Both the position numbers and the translations under genes were made by a program. From Mytilus trossulus (Eukaryota > Mollusca > Bivalvia > Mytilida > Mytilidae), in contig NC_086374.1 in assembly GCF_036588685.1 (NCBI RefSeq), positions 36,510,886 to 36,574,885 on the forward strand: 64,000 nucleotides of DNA. Direction: 5' to 3'. This document shows, in pieces, positions 33,000 through 43,239 of the stretch (positions are counted from its first letter, which is position 1; every line of letters begins with the position of its first letter). The notes beneath the pieces were generated by a model that saw only the letters and a list, made by a program, of their open reading frames with translations, made no database searches and was not told the DNA's origin.

Positions 33000-33660
33000 T
33001 AGAAAAACATAGGATAAGGGGTATCTTTCCATGACACACAAACAGTATACATCCACATCAAAAGATAATTTTAAAAAAAGGACACTACATTTAAAACACT
33101 GTACATAATAAGTCATTCAATACAAGAGGGTATGGATTTTTTTCCCACAATTCGTTAGGTCATTTTTTCTATTCAGACTAATTTTTTTTTATTTTTAGAA
33201 CATTATGTGATGATTTTATATTGTTTATTAAAGTTTTTGATTGTTCTGTAGTGTTAAGAAGTTAACTTTCATTACTTTCTATTCTCTAAATTCCCTCTAG
33301 GTGTTCTTGCATATCAGCAAAAGTTCAAATGCTTACGTGTAAACTTGAATAGTATGCTTATATACCTACAATCAGATCAATAACCATGATTACAATATCT
33401 GCATAAATCATTGTAAATAAAGAGAAATGATGATATATTTCAACAGTTAAGGAGGAAATACTTGAGAAATAATATATACACGTATGAGCTCTCAGTATGA
33501 TTGCAGCCTAACCAGTTTCTTCTGGATGTTTCAAATGATAAAACTTTAAAAGACTCATAAGTTGATATATGTCATGTTATTTGAATCCATTTGAACATTT
33601 AAATAGAAACCAATGCAGAAAAATTATCCTCCTGATTTTTATTTCGGATCGTAATGCCCA
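33000..33660. other. non-coding interval
   Basis: AT-rich with poly-T runs; nothing supported. Confidence 0.4.
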
Positions 33661-33679
33661 ACATCATTGACATGCCATA

Positions 33680-34150
33680 CTTCGTATATTTTTCTACTAT
33701 ATACCACTTTTCCTTGGCCTATTTTTAAATACATCTTGAACGAGTCTCGATATAAACTTCTGTCTTTTGTCTTTTCGAATGCGCAAAGGAGAGCCTTTTG
33801 CCAATATATCTTCAAATGCCTTTGTTACGGAAGAGCCTTATTTTACTTTCGTAATCATAAATATTTGGAGAAAGTGTCTAAAACTACTAAAATGTATGAA
33901 AATCCATGGTTTTATTTGGAAACATACCATATCACTAAGGTCGGCAGACCATAGGTCATCAATTCCTGCAACTATCATATTAGATTTGATGGGCCCTCCT
34001 TGCCTGTCTTTGAATACTGTATGATCGATTCCTGACCGTGTAACAATTTCCGTATTTTGTATTTTCTTAAAATATATTTTCCATCCTTTTTGACAAAACC
34101 AAATATTTTCAGGCCTAGAAAAGCTTGCAGAGTTAGATGAATTGAAATAA
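33680..34150 (-). pseudogene. Polinton/Maverick-type integrase (rve), decayed
   Basis: Read on the minus strand, the fragment carries an N-terminal ILRKYKIRKLLHGQES helix region, then IVAGIDDLWSADLSDM, which holds the first catalytic aspartate region of a retroviral-type integrase core. After a frameshifted stretch and a stop, SSVTKAFEDILAKGSPLRIR is followed by a K-D-K word (second aspartate region) and ISRLVQDVFKN. Word order fits the integrase of Polinton/Maverick elements, which in animals is often annotated as a transposon-derived F54H12.3-like protein. It lies on the same strand as the ATPase fragment just upstream. It is broken and not expected to function. Confidence 0.7.
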
Positions 34151-34749
34151 ATGTTCCTGAGGAAGTCTTTCTAAGACATGCTTGTTGTTCTGCGTTATAA
34201 CATAAAATATTGTTTTTGTTCATAACATTTTCATGCATTTTTCCATATTTTAATATCATGATGTATTAAATTACCTGCAAATATATAACAGTCTTTATTT
34301 GTTTAACTTTTTTTTTTTTTGAGAGTCCATTTTTTCAAGTATTGCGTTGTCTTTGACTCTCCTGTTATTTATGTAGCATCTAGATAATTTGCCTAACTTT
34401 CGGAAAATTTTATTTTCCTAATTGTTGTCATCTAAAACAAACTCGTAATCTGATTAGTTGTCAAGTCTTGCCCTTTTTGGTGAATTATTTTCTTCTTTAT
34501 CTTCAGACGATTTTCTTTTTGATTCTTTATTTTCCGAACATCATTTTTTACTGTGTATCTTTAGATCATGAATAGTTTCAAACAAAACGTCAAATGAAAT
34601 ATTTTTGAGAGAACTCTATTACACGTCTGTTGACTTTTAATCTCTTATGTATAATACTGTAAGTCTTCTCTGACTGCTGTATTTGTATTAATTTGCATCT
34701 TTGTGACGTCATTTACGTTTTCTTCTAAAATATTGGCTCTTAAACGTAA
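34151..34749. other. interval inside the decayed Polinton-type region
   Basis: No recognisable Polinton gene (protease, capsid) is readable. Sequence is AT-rich and may be eroded element DNA. Confidence 0.4.
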
Positions 34750-35345
34750 AATTTATAGAATTGTCGGTTTCAAATCCTCAAATAAATAACCAAACGGTTG
34801 CGTTGTAGCATCCTGAAACTTATTCATAACATATCTAACTTTCCCTTGATACATTTGTTTACCTAATGTCATCACTTGTTGCTTATCTTTATGACAATTA
34901 AACATAACTAAATAATAACAGTTTCCATTCTGAGTATGATCCTTGCTGTTATACACATTTTGGTGAAGTATTACTACGGATACATTCCTGTTGTTTCTCC
35001 TCAAGTACACAGATCGGTTATTCCCGGGTTTAAGACTGCAGTAGACATCAGATCGTCCAAAATACTCAAGGTTTGTTCTGACGGGTCAAGAAAGTATCAT
35101 TTTCCAAATTGACTGAATTGTTCTCCTGGAAGAACTCGGGGGGTTATTTATTTCCTAATACAAAGGTTGCCATCTACGATACAACCATATAATTCTATTT
35201 GGTTTTGTTGAAACATGGTCTAAATTTTACTTACTTTTATTTTTAAATATTTCTCCCCACAAGACTTTGCGCCAGTCACCGTCATTGTAAATGGATGTTG
35301 GAAAGTAATCCGGGCCTGATCTTTTTGTTCACTGCATGGCCTTGA
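34750..35345 (-). pseudogene. Polinton/Maverick-type packaging ATPase (FtsK/HerA class), decayed
   Basis: The minus strand reads ITFQHPFTMTVTGAKSCGEK at its start; this sits where the Walker A loop (G-x-x-x-x-G-K-T/S) should be, and the loop is damaged. A middle section carries the Walker B-like LSILDDLM. The open stretch at 34753-35010 has NRNVSVVILHQNVY, DKQQVMTLGKQMY and ATTQPFGYLFEDLKPT, the typical C-terminal words of this ATPase. At least two stops separate the parts. In intact elements this enzyme packages genome into capsids; here it is a fossil. Upstream of it on the same strand is a proline-rich stretch (about 35350-35460). Confidence 0.72.
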
Positions 35346-35689
35346 TTGTGACGATCCCTCTTGTGGTATGTGCGACGGCGGCGGTGGCTGTGGTGATGGG
35401 ATAACTTTCTTCTGCAATAGTGTCGGCGGTGGATATGCTTCAGTGGTCTGCGAATGTACATTACTGATTTTCTTTGTCAACACATCTTTTTCATTTCACA
35501 AATAGGACAATAGTTTTTATCCATCTTTGCACATGTAAGATTGTTGTGAAATGAACAAAATTTTCGAGATTTTGTATGGTCTTTGAAATGCATTCTGGGA
35601 AATGGAATAAAGAAAGAAATGTTCTAAATGAATCTAGTGTACTCTGATATCGGTTTTTTTTAAGTTGCATTATGAGTAATATGAGCATA

Positions 35690-36560
35690 TGTAAAACTAT
35701 AAAATGTTTTCTTTTTTATAGATACTCATTCACTTGCGACCAACAACATGGGAAGATGGAAAGTAAAGTACATGTTTCAAAACATCATCGACATTCCAAA
35801 CATCATGGGATGTATAAGTGTGACATTCGTGGGGAACGTTTTGGACGAAAATACAATTTTGAACGTCACCTTTTTAGACATAAAGACGATGCTCTCTTTC
35901 AGTGGTGCTATAAATTGTGTGTCCTTTTTCAAGAAATAAAAGCTTACAACGTCACTTAGAACAAGATCATAACCAAGCAATAGGAGGTTTAAAGGGAAAA
36001 GTTACTAGCGAAAATATGACCAAAAGTGATAAACCGAATAGTTTTCCGAAACAACTTTCTATCGAGTTACACGATAAGGCAAATATTCATCTTAAAGCTT
36101 GCAATCTTAAAGATATCAAAACATTCAAAAGAGCGACGAATGACTGTCAAATTTATGTTGTACCACGGCAACATTTTGATGGGATAGATTTTTGCAAGAA
36201 CCATGCAGAAGCCGAGAAGAAAATATACTACCACACAACGAACATTATGATGTCAAAACAAGTGTGTCCACTATTTTTAAACCGGAGCTATTATTGTAAG
36301 TTTGTAAAATTTGCCAAAATGGATATCAAAACAAAGAATACATCTTGTCACAAAATACACGTGATTGAAAATAAAGAATGGATCTATTTTAAGGATTGCA
36401 ATCTTTATTTTTTTAATGGAGACATGTGCTTTTAACTTCATGAAAAGAAAACTTGGCAAGGAAGTTCAACATTTACTTCATATTACAGGTGTAAAGAATG
36501 CAGACAATCGATCAACAGAAAAATGCACATGAAAGAACACATATGTGGAGAAGTTTAATT
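35690..36560 (+). pseudogene. zinc-finger leader of a Polinton-type DNA polymerase B gene, decayed
   Basis: Two overlapping open stretches encode degenerate C2H2 fingers. In YKCDIRGERFGRKYNFERHL one cysteine has become arginine, and a later finger spells SLQRHLEQDHN. From about 36280 the chain carries clustered Cys/His words (YYCKFVKFAKMD, YRCKECRQSINRKM, KEHICGE) like the zinc-binding region before the polymerase core in Polinton-type PolB genes. One frameshift at about 35910-35950 and a stop at 36433-36435 break the frame. Repeat D follows directly at 36560. Alternative: an unrelated zinc-finger gene fragment; the downstream PolB on the same strand argues for one gene. Confidence 0.55.
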
Positions 36561-36720
36561 GGGTTCGTGTTGCTTATTCTTTAGTGGTCTATGTTGTCTC
36601 ATGTGTACTATTGTTTGTCTGTTTGTCTTTTTTAATCTAAAGCCATGGCGTTGTCAGTTTATTTTCGATTTTTGAGGGTGACTATCCCTCTGGTTTCTTG
36701 CGTCCCACTTTTTTAATGCA
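36560..36720 (-). repeat. dispersed repeat D, copy inside the Polinton-type gene
   Basis: 'ttcgtgttgcttattcttta', 'gccatggcgttgtcagttta' and 'gactatccctctggtttctt' match 15610-15770. It is probably inserted between the zinc-finger and polymerase parts. Confidence 0.75.
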
Positions 36721-36811
36721 AAACATGCACATATTATTAACAGACTAGACATATCTCTGTTTATGATGCCTATACAAGACGTAAAAAAAACTTTCTTCGG
36801 TTGCAGATGAT

Positions 36812-36940
36812 GACACCAAATACAAACGGAATAAACGAGACGAAGACGGGAACCAAGTCTATTCTTGATATATGTTTCAAATAAAAACGGAAGAAACGAG
36901 ACGAAGACGGGAACCAGTTCTATTCTTGATATATAGGTTT
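36812..36940. repeat. two-copy tandem duplication of about 65 bp
   Basis: 'gagacgaagacgggaaccaa' and 'gagacgaagacgggaaccag' mark two successive copies that both end 'tctattcttgatatat'. Confidence 0.75.
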
Positions 36941-37034
36941 GGTTTCGAATGCACATGGGATGATTTAGTTCAATGTGAACAAGGATATGAACGATCTGAT
37001 GGATGATAGCCTTCAATGTTTAAACTGTAAAAAC

Positions 37035-37660
37035 ATCGCGGGGTGGAGTGTATGAACACAGGCCAAATTTGGAGCAACAGTCCTCTGTCAAAACTTCAAA
37101 GGGATTCTTATCAGGTATTCTCAGTCTTTTAGCCCAGTCTTTTAATTTCACCTTTCGGTATATTGATGATGTACCGTCTCTGAATAATAATAGATTCAGT
37201 GATCACTTACATTTATTAAGTGAACTTGAAATTAAAGATACTTCCGACACAGATAAATCTGCTTCATATTTAGACTTTTTCTCGAAATAACTACTGATGG
37301 TAGGTTGAATACCAACATATATGACAAACGCGATGATTTTAATTTTCCTATAGTCAACTTTCCATTTCTGTGTAGCAACTTCCCAGCGAGACCAGCATAT
37401 GGAGTATATGTGCTTCAATTGATACGTTACTCTAGAGCTAGCTCAAAGGACGTTGATTGTGTTGAACGAGGAATACTACTTTCTCAAAAGTTGATAAGAG
37501 AGTGCTATGAATCAATCAAATTAAGGTCATCACTCAAGAAATTTTGCGGTCGCCATCATGAGCTGATTGGCCATTATGACATTATAAAAAAACAATCGTA
37601 TATGACATTCTTCCTCAGTCAGAATTACCTTCCATCATTACCGAACTGAACAAAGAAATA
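37035..37660 (+). pseudogene. Penelope-like reverse transcriptase fragment, copy 2
   Basis: Contains FRYIDDVPSLNNNRFSDHLH (catalytic YIDD at about 37157-37170), SASYLDFF and, after a frameshift, KRDDFNFPIVNFPFLCSN, ARPAYGVYVLQLIRYSRA and LRSSLKKFCGRHHELIGHY. The order and wording match the copy at 14745-15540. It begins without the upstream GIPMG region and ends near 'acacgacgggtgccg', as the first copy does. It lies between the zinc-finger and polymerase parts of the Polinton-type gene. Confidence 0.65.
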
Positions 37661-37989
37661 ACACGACGGGTGCCGTATACGGTGCAGGAAATTCTTACAC
37701 TTCCGGAGCACCTGATTTCTCTCCCGGTATTTAGTGGAGTTCGTGATGTTTCTTAACTATTATTTATAAATTTTGATGTAAATGTCCTGTGGTTTTGTGA
37801 GTCTTTGTTTATTCCTTGGTTTTGATTGTTATCGTCTTTCATATCTTTATAGGAATATTCATTGTGGTGCAAAGAGCACGTCAGTTGAAGTCCCTGCTTG
37901 TAATATAAAAATGATTGATTCGATCAATTTCCTTTCAACCGCCTTGTAAAACCTACTAAAGATGTTTGAGCTTGGCGAATTACAGAAAG
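37661..37989. other. non-coding interval after the RT fragment
   Basis: Contains 'gcacctgatttctctcccgg' and 'gtggagttcgtgatgtttct', which look like the continuing 3' tail of the RT element. Nothing else is supported. Confidence 0.4.
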
Positions 37990-39500
37990 GATATTTTCCT
38001 TATATTTTCAACAGATAATAAAACGAGGCTGTTGAACTGGAACATCTAACTGACATTGAGTATTATAACCCAAACGGAATAAAAGTTGATGATAGAAAAC
38101 ATTTCCCTAAATGGTACGCCACAAATGCTCACAACAAATTTGATTTTAAGCTGCAGCTTTTGAAATACTGCCAATCAGATGTTGACATTCTAAGACGATG
38201 CTGTTTTAAATTTCGGTGGTTATATATGGCTCTGGCAACTATAGACTCTAACAAAGATGGCTTGATCCCTTTGAAAGATGCATAACTATAGCTTCTGTGT
38301 GTCATTTAGTGTTTCGCACAAAAATCGTGCGCCCAGAAACAATTGGAATGTTTCCAGCGTAAGGCTTCACTCCAGATGAAAAACACTTCATTAAGGACTT
38401 AAGTTGGTTGAGATACATGTATGTATTCAAATCAAAGGGAATATATAAACCACATGCACGCATTGGTTGAGAAAAGAACGTTGGGGTTTACAGAGTTGAT
38501 GACTTTCACAAGAATGATGGAGAAGAAATTGTTTTTGAATATCATGGATGTTTCTGGCATTGGTGTTCAAAGTGCTACAATAAACAAACAGAAGACAGAG
38601 TTAATAAAATGAGAATGGCTGATTTCCATCAACGTACGCTTGAAAACAAAAATGTATATATATATATATATATATAGAAAACTAAGGTCATAAGTACATA
38701 TCTAGTTTGCGAGTTTGACAAGAAAATAATTGAAAATATTGATATGAAAACATTTGAAGACAATTGGAACTATGTCATTCTTCTTGAAAGTCCTTTTAAA
38801 AATTTAGACTATCACCAAATAGAAAGAAATCCGAGTGTCCGTTCCTTTGCTACATTATGTTGAATAGCTTCTCGGGTAAATTTGGGCAACGGACAAATTT
38901 ACCTCAAGTGGACTATGAGTCAGACCCATTCCTTTATTTTCATATGTTGACCAGTGAACAACAAGAATCAATTTGTGTCACTTTTTTACGGATGAAATCA
39001 TGGTTGAAATGTTGTTGAAAAACAAGGAAGAATTATTGGAAACTTCTGGAAGAACCAATATAGTATTAGTTGCATATACTACAGCTCAAGCTAGACTTTT
39101 AAGATGTACAGCTATTTAGACAAGTTGTGTCAAAGAAGAGGGACGAAAGATACTAGAGGGACAGTCAAACTCAACGTGTCATGTACGCATATACCGATTC
39201 AATTATATTCACTGTAAAAAGATGATGAATGGAAACAACCACTGGGAGACTATATATGACAAAGTAACATCTACTATCATTTCCCATTTTTTTTAACCAT
39301 TGGTAAAAAAAAAATACTTACAAATTAGAAAAGCCACATTCTGCAGGGATCAAACTGTATGTAAAGTACACTCAATTATAAAAATGCACTCAGCATAAAT
39401 GTTGATGCTGTCAAGAATAGTTTCCACTTCTGAGAAGACAACAATAAATGTAGTGGATGAACATAAAATATATTACTAACCAACAGAGCAAAGATTATAG
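37990..39500 (+). pseudogene. Polinton/Maverick-type protein-primed DNA polymerase B, decayed
   Basis: Fragments in changing frames appear in the correct order: LKYCQSDVDILRRCCFKFR (about 38157-38213; Y-x3-D motif of the 3'-5' exonuclease), IVRPETIGMFP, EYHGCFWHWCSKCYN (about 38535-38580, a characteristic word of Polinton PolB), MLNSFSGKFGQRTNLP (about 38857, motif B region), then YAYTDSIIF (about 39184-39210). In that last word the D-T-D catalytic motif C has become Y-T-D. PLGDY and TVCKV words near 39240 and 39355 belong to the thumb region. A (TA)n run at about 38653-38676 and a piece of repeat D at 39132-39172 interrupt it. Many stops are present. It is a non-functional remnant of the element's replicative polymerase. 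Confidence 0.75.
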
Positions 39501-39790
39501 AATTGTGTTTGAAAAAAGCCTGCAAATCAGTGGTTGTCTGGAGTTGCTTTTTGTGATATTTGTTTTTCGTTTATTTATGCTTTTTACATAAATCAGGCCC
39601 TTTGATAATCTTACATTTGTCATATCAGAGCATGTAAAGCTAGCCATGCTGTTTGGTTTTGTTCATTGTTGAAGGTCGTCGGTGGGTGGCCTATAGTTTT
39701 AACATGTAAGTAAACCATCGGCATATGTTCTTTCATGGAAAGTTGTCTCATTGGAACGCCAATCATACCACATCTTATAATACTCTTTGT
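39490..39790 (-). repeat. dispersed repeat A, reverse copy
   Basis: 'gttcattgttgaaggtcgtc' and 'gaaagttgtctcattggaac' plus 'aatcataccacat' are the complement of the repeat A signature. The preceding 'tttgtttttcgtttatttat' and 'ataaatcaggccctttgat' match 58400-58470, giving the family's extension. Confidence 0.65.
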
Positions 39791-39950
39791 ATCACGCAGT
39801 AAAACCCTTAATGTATCTGCGTTTAGCATCTTTTCCTAGATATCGCAATCAAAATATAACTTTATCAATTATCGACATAGATTCTCCTTAATTAACAACA
39901 TTGCAATTTTTGTTAATCGTTATCCCAGGAAATTATGCAACATTATGTGG

Positions 39951-40049
39951 TTCAATAACACAGGCACTTGTTTCAGAAAAAAAATATTCCTTAATACCTT
40001 AATATAAAGTATAGAATGGGGATCAGAGACAAGTGCCTGTGTTCAATAA
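39951..40049. mobile_element. 83-bp hAT-type miniature element with 8-bp target duplication
   Basis: TTCAATAA at 39951-39958 and again at 40042-40049 flank an 83-bp unit whose ends are exact inverted repeats: CACAGGCACTTGT (39959-39971) and ACAAGTGCCTGTG (40029-40041). An 8-bp duplication with a CA..-starting terminus is the hAT hallmark. The interior is too short to code. Confidence 0.8.
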
Positions 40050-40375
40050 TTAGTCCAGCATATTTTATTTCAACATGAATGGCAACTTTTTTCTCTCAAT
40101 TGTGTTCTTAACGAATTTTAAAGTATGAAATTAAGAAAATACGAAAGATGACCATCTTCTTAAAATGAGGCTAGCATTTATATAAGAGTTCATTCACAAT
40201 ATTTGTGTTTTACTTCATTCTATTTCTGTCACAATTTTCGTTCGTTTAGTTAATTCTATATCCGTTATAAATTTTCTGTTTATCCATTTTATCGAGAGAA
40301 AAAAATATCACCCAAATCCAATACACAATTAAAGTTAGATTCACTCAGCAATGAAGTCATCATTATGTTTAAACG

Positions 40376-40756
40376 TACCATTTTACACTTAATTATCACC
40401 AGAATCGAAACTGCTAAGTTTCTCGTGCTGAACTCCATCCTTAATATGTTCAGAAGCAGATGTTCTATTCGAATGGTTGAGTCTATAAAGCTGTTTCAAA
40501 CAAGGTATGATTTTAAAAAATAATGGTAAATTTATACTTTTGATATGCAATTAATTTTAGATATACTTCTTCTTAATTAAAAATGATCTCAACTTAATCC
40601 CATAATTGTAAAATACTTTTTTAAGATAACACATATCTATTTGGTAATGTTAATAGACAATGGAACGTTGAAAAGGTAATAAATAATGTTTATATTTTTT
40701 CTAGGTATCATAGTCTTGAAAGGGGGTAATAAGGGGGAATTAAGTGTAAAATGGTA
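40376..40756. mobile_element. possible miniature element upstream of the GPCR
   Basis: TACCATTTTACACTTAATT (40376-40394) is the exact reverse complement of 40738-40756. The 381-bp unit has no coding frame and no clear target duplication. It includes a possible splice donor (CAAG/GTATGA at 40501-40510), so part of it could be used as a 5' untranslated exon. Confidence 0.5.
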
Positions 40757-40977
40757 TATTCGTTTAGTCAGTACCCTTTCGAAGAATCTTAATGTGTGAT
40801 TGATTTGCAATTAAAATTTAGATTTGATAAAAAAAAAAATCATGCATACTTACATTATCTTTACAAATTTAGGGTACATCGCTATTCTTCGTCTTTCCGT
40901 TCGTTACATCTTGCCTATAGTCTTATATCATAGATGCGTCATATAGTTTGTTTATTATTGTGTTTCTTTTGTTTTAG

Positions 40978-42216
40978 ATGACAGTTGCTGTCGAAAAAAT
41001 TATAGCATATATGTTTGGTACTACAATAATTCTATTTAACCTACTGTTCTCAGCCATTGGTATAAAGACATTCTCCAAGAAGATCCACAGCCTTTTGGTT
41101 TTGTTATTAGGCGTAAGTGAAGGGATTCATGGTATTGCCGTTATATGCATTACTTACAACTCCATTGACGAGGACATTCCAAAAACGGAAATATTCCATA
41201 TCAACTATCCTGTTTGTACCCTACAATTAATAGCCTATTTTGTTTCCATTGGATTTTCATTGACATTATTACTTCTGATTTCAATAGAGAGGTATGTCAC
41301 GGTGAAAAATTTTAATTTCGTTTCTACACGGTTAAGTTTAAAGAAAAAGTATGTAGCCATTGGCATCTTGATGGGACTGGTGTGGATATACATCTGTGTT
41401 TTTGTCACGACAGCACCGGTCAAGAGAATTGAAGAATGTAGTGTCGGCACTATCTACCACAATGATAACATTGACCTTAACGGATGGGCTATCATTGGCT
41501 TGTATGTATCATTGATTATAGCAAATTTAATTCTTTATGGGAAAACGACAAGAAATTTGTGGAATATTTTCTACAAGGCTTCAGTTCTGACCCAAAAGAA
41601 GGCCAAGAAATCCGTTCCTGACTCATCAGTTCCGGTACCTAGACAGGACCAGGCATTGTCGGATACCGATATCCCATCGACATCTAAGGATCCTATACAC
41701 AACCCCTCATTTGCAGCTACTCGAAGAACTTCTCTTTGGAATGTTGCCAAAAATAAGGTAATGCAAAGTAGATCGTCCTTTCGGTCAACAGGTATTCAGG
41801 GGAAACCTTACACCTCTCGGAAGACAATTCAGTTTGAGGACGGACACGCAATTAACTTGGAAAATTCTATGGTGTCAGACAAAAGAAGGAGACAGCGGAA
41901 AGTATCTACAGTCATACTTAATCCATGGGAAAGACGGGCGATGTTCACAAACTTCTATTTGATAGTCGCCCAGATTGTCTTCTTTCTTCCATTCATCTCC
42001 CTTCTAGTAGCTGAACTGTTTGACGCAGACGTTCCATTAGAAGCTTTGTCATTTGGCACTCTCTGGCTCATGGTGCACTTTCTGATAAACCCGTTTATAT
42101 TTGCCTGGAGGATCAAAGAAGTTCATTCTGAGATGAGGAAGTTTTTCAGATGCAGTACCCAGGTTGAACCAAGTATTGCAAGATTTTCTCTTCAAAAGCG
42201 GAAGTCACTGAAATAA
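40978..42216 (+). CDS. rhodopsin-class (class A) GPCR, orphan, 412 aa
   Basis: Seven hydrophobic segments lie at about residues 8-30, 38-60, 79-102, 124-146, 169-189, 322-348 and 356-378. Class A marks are present: Asn21 in TM1, the Cys80-Cys154 pair for the TM3-ECL2 disulfide, ERY at 104-106, Trp136 in TM4, Pro338 in TM6 and NPFIF at 371-375. The third inner loop is long (about 190-320), Ser/Thr- and Arg-rich, suggesting phosphorylation control. The N-terminus is only about seven residues. A splice acceptor (TTTTGTTTTAG) ends immediately before the ATG, so the gene has an upstream exon. The one donor noticed upstream (40505) would join out of frame, so that exon would be untranslated. AATAAA at 42325-42330 is a likely polyadenylation signal. 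Ligand unknown; amine- or adenosine-like receptors are possible relatives, not established. Confidence 0.88.
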   Translation: MTVAVEKIIAYMFGTTIILFNLLFSAIGIKTFSKKIHSLLVLLLGVSEGIHGIAVICITYNSIDEDIPKTEIFHINYPVCTLQLIAYFVSIGFSLTLLLLISIERYVTVKNFNFVSTRLSLKKKYVAIGILMGLVWIYICVFVTTAPVKRIEECSVGTIYHNDNIDLNGWAIIGLYVSLIIANLILYGKTTRNLWNIFYKASVLTQKKAKKSVPDSSVPVPRQDQALSDTDIPSTSKDPIHNPSFAATRRTSLWNVAKNKVMQSRSSFRSTGIQGKPYTSRKTIQFEDGHAINLENSMVSDKRRRQRKVSTVILNPWERRAMFTNFYLIVAQIVFFLPFISLLVAELFDADVPLEALSFGTLWLMVHFLINPFIFAWRIKEVHSEMRKFFRCSTQVEPSIARFSLQKRKSLK

Positions 42217-42324
42217 GTCTGAAAAGTGATAACATTGAAATATATGTATCATCATGCATGTCAAGTAAAAGATTTTATAAATTTTTGGACCATACTTGGT
42301 TTATGAAGAAATTATAGGACAGTG

Positions 42325-42330
42325 AATAAA
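42325..42330 (+). promoter_or_regulatory. polyadenylation signal of the GPCR gene
   Basis: AATAAA 109 bases after the TAA stop, just before the transposon-like unit at 42372. Confidence 0.55.
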
Positions 42331-42369
42331 GAATTATTCAGACAGTCATCAAGGAAATTTCATCATATA

Positions 42370-43239
42370 TACTAGTCAACAAAAGAAACGATACACGACT
42401 TTGAAATAAGATTTATCAAAAAGTATTAAATATAAAACAAAATGAGATACACTATTTTAAAAAGCTTTCATTTGCAATGTATGCACATGTGATAATGAAA
42501 ATCAAAACTTGTCGGAAAGTATCTTAATTCCGTGTAAACTACTGCAAATTAGTTTTGCGGAAAGTTCAATAAAAAATCGACACATAATTTTCCAAGTACT
42601 AAATAAAATTTCAAATTTGTTTAAAAATATTCAATATGCTAATCAAGTTATGTTCATGTTGTAACTAATGGGTTGAAATATTGTTTTTTTCAAATTTTTG
42701 AGAAAAAAGTGTATTTTGAAATCTCAAAAAATACCAAAATTTATTTTTTCTATTTTCGTCTCAAATCAATCCTTTAGATATGAAAACAACACACAGTAAA
42801 TTTGGAACCTTTCGGATTAGTTTTAGGATTGTTACCGCTTTTTGAATATCACTTTACACATACTGTCTATGGTAAATCAGTTGATAATGTATACATTTTA
42901 ACGATTTCTCGTGGGGTCGAACTTTGCTTAACAAATAAACGAAGAAACTGTATGATTTTTAAAAACAAATTGATGGCAAACACTGTCTTTACCATCAAAT
43001 AAGAGGTTGGCATCATTAGTTGGAACTTCTGTTTTCAAAATTGTAGTTTTATGTAAATTTTGTTAAAAAAAGAAAAATCGCGAAAAAACGTCACGAAAGC
43101 AAAAATATATATTTTTTTAAACGGATTTATATTTCCATAATGATTAAGTATTACTACCTTCAATATTGGTCCAATGAACGGAATACCTTATCTTTAATTT
43201 GAAAAAAAAATATTGTATCGTTTCTTTTGTTGACTTGTA
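42370..43239. mobile_element. 866-bp inverted-repeat element with TA target duplication
   Basis: The left end reads CTAGTCAACAAAAGAAACGA and the right end is its reverse complement with one change; the arms continue as TACA, so about 24 bp. A TA dinucleotide flanks each end (42370-42371 and 43238-43239), as in Tc1/mariner-type insertions. The interior is AT-rich with no transposase, so this is a non-autonomous relic. Confidence 0.7.

Noticed and set aside
34753..35010. Treating the 85-codon frame as a living host gene.
   Set aside because: Its wording matches only the C-terminal part of a packaging ATPase, with the upstream Walker regions broken by stops, so it was annotated as a pseudogene.
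40446..40504. Candidate coding exon upstream of the GPCR starting at an ATG and ending at a GT donor.
   Set aside because: Joining it to 40978 puts a TGA in frame at the junction, so it cannot extend the receptor; at most it is untranslated.
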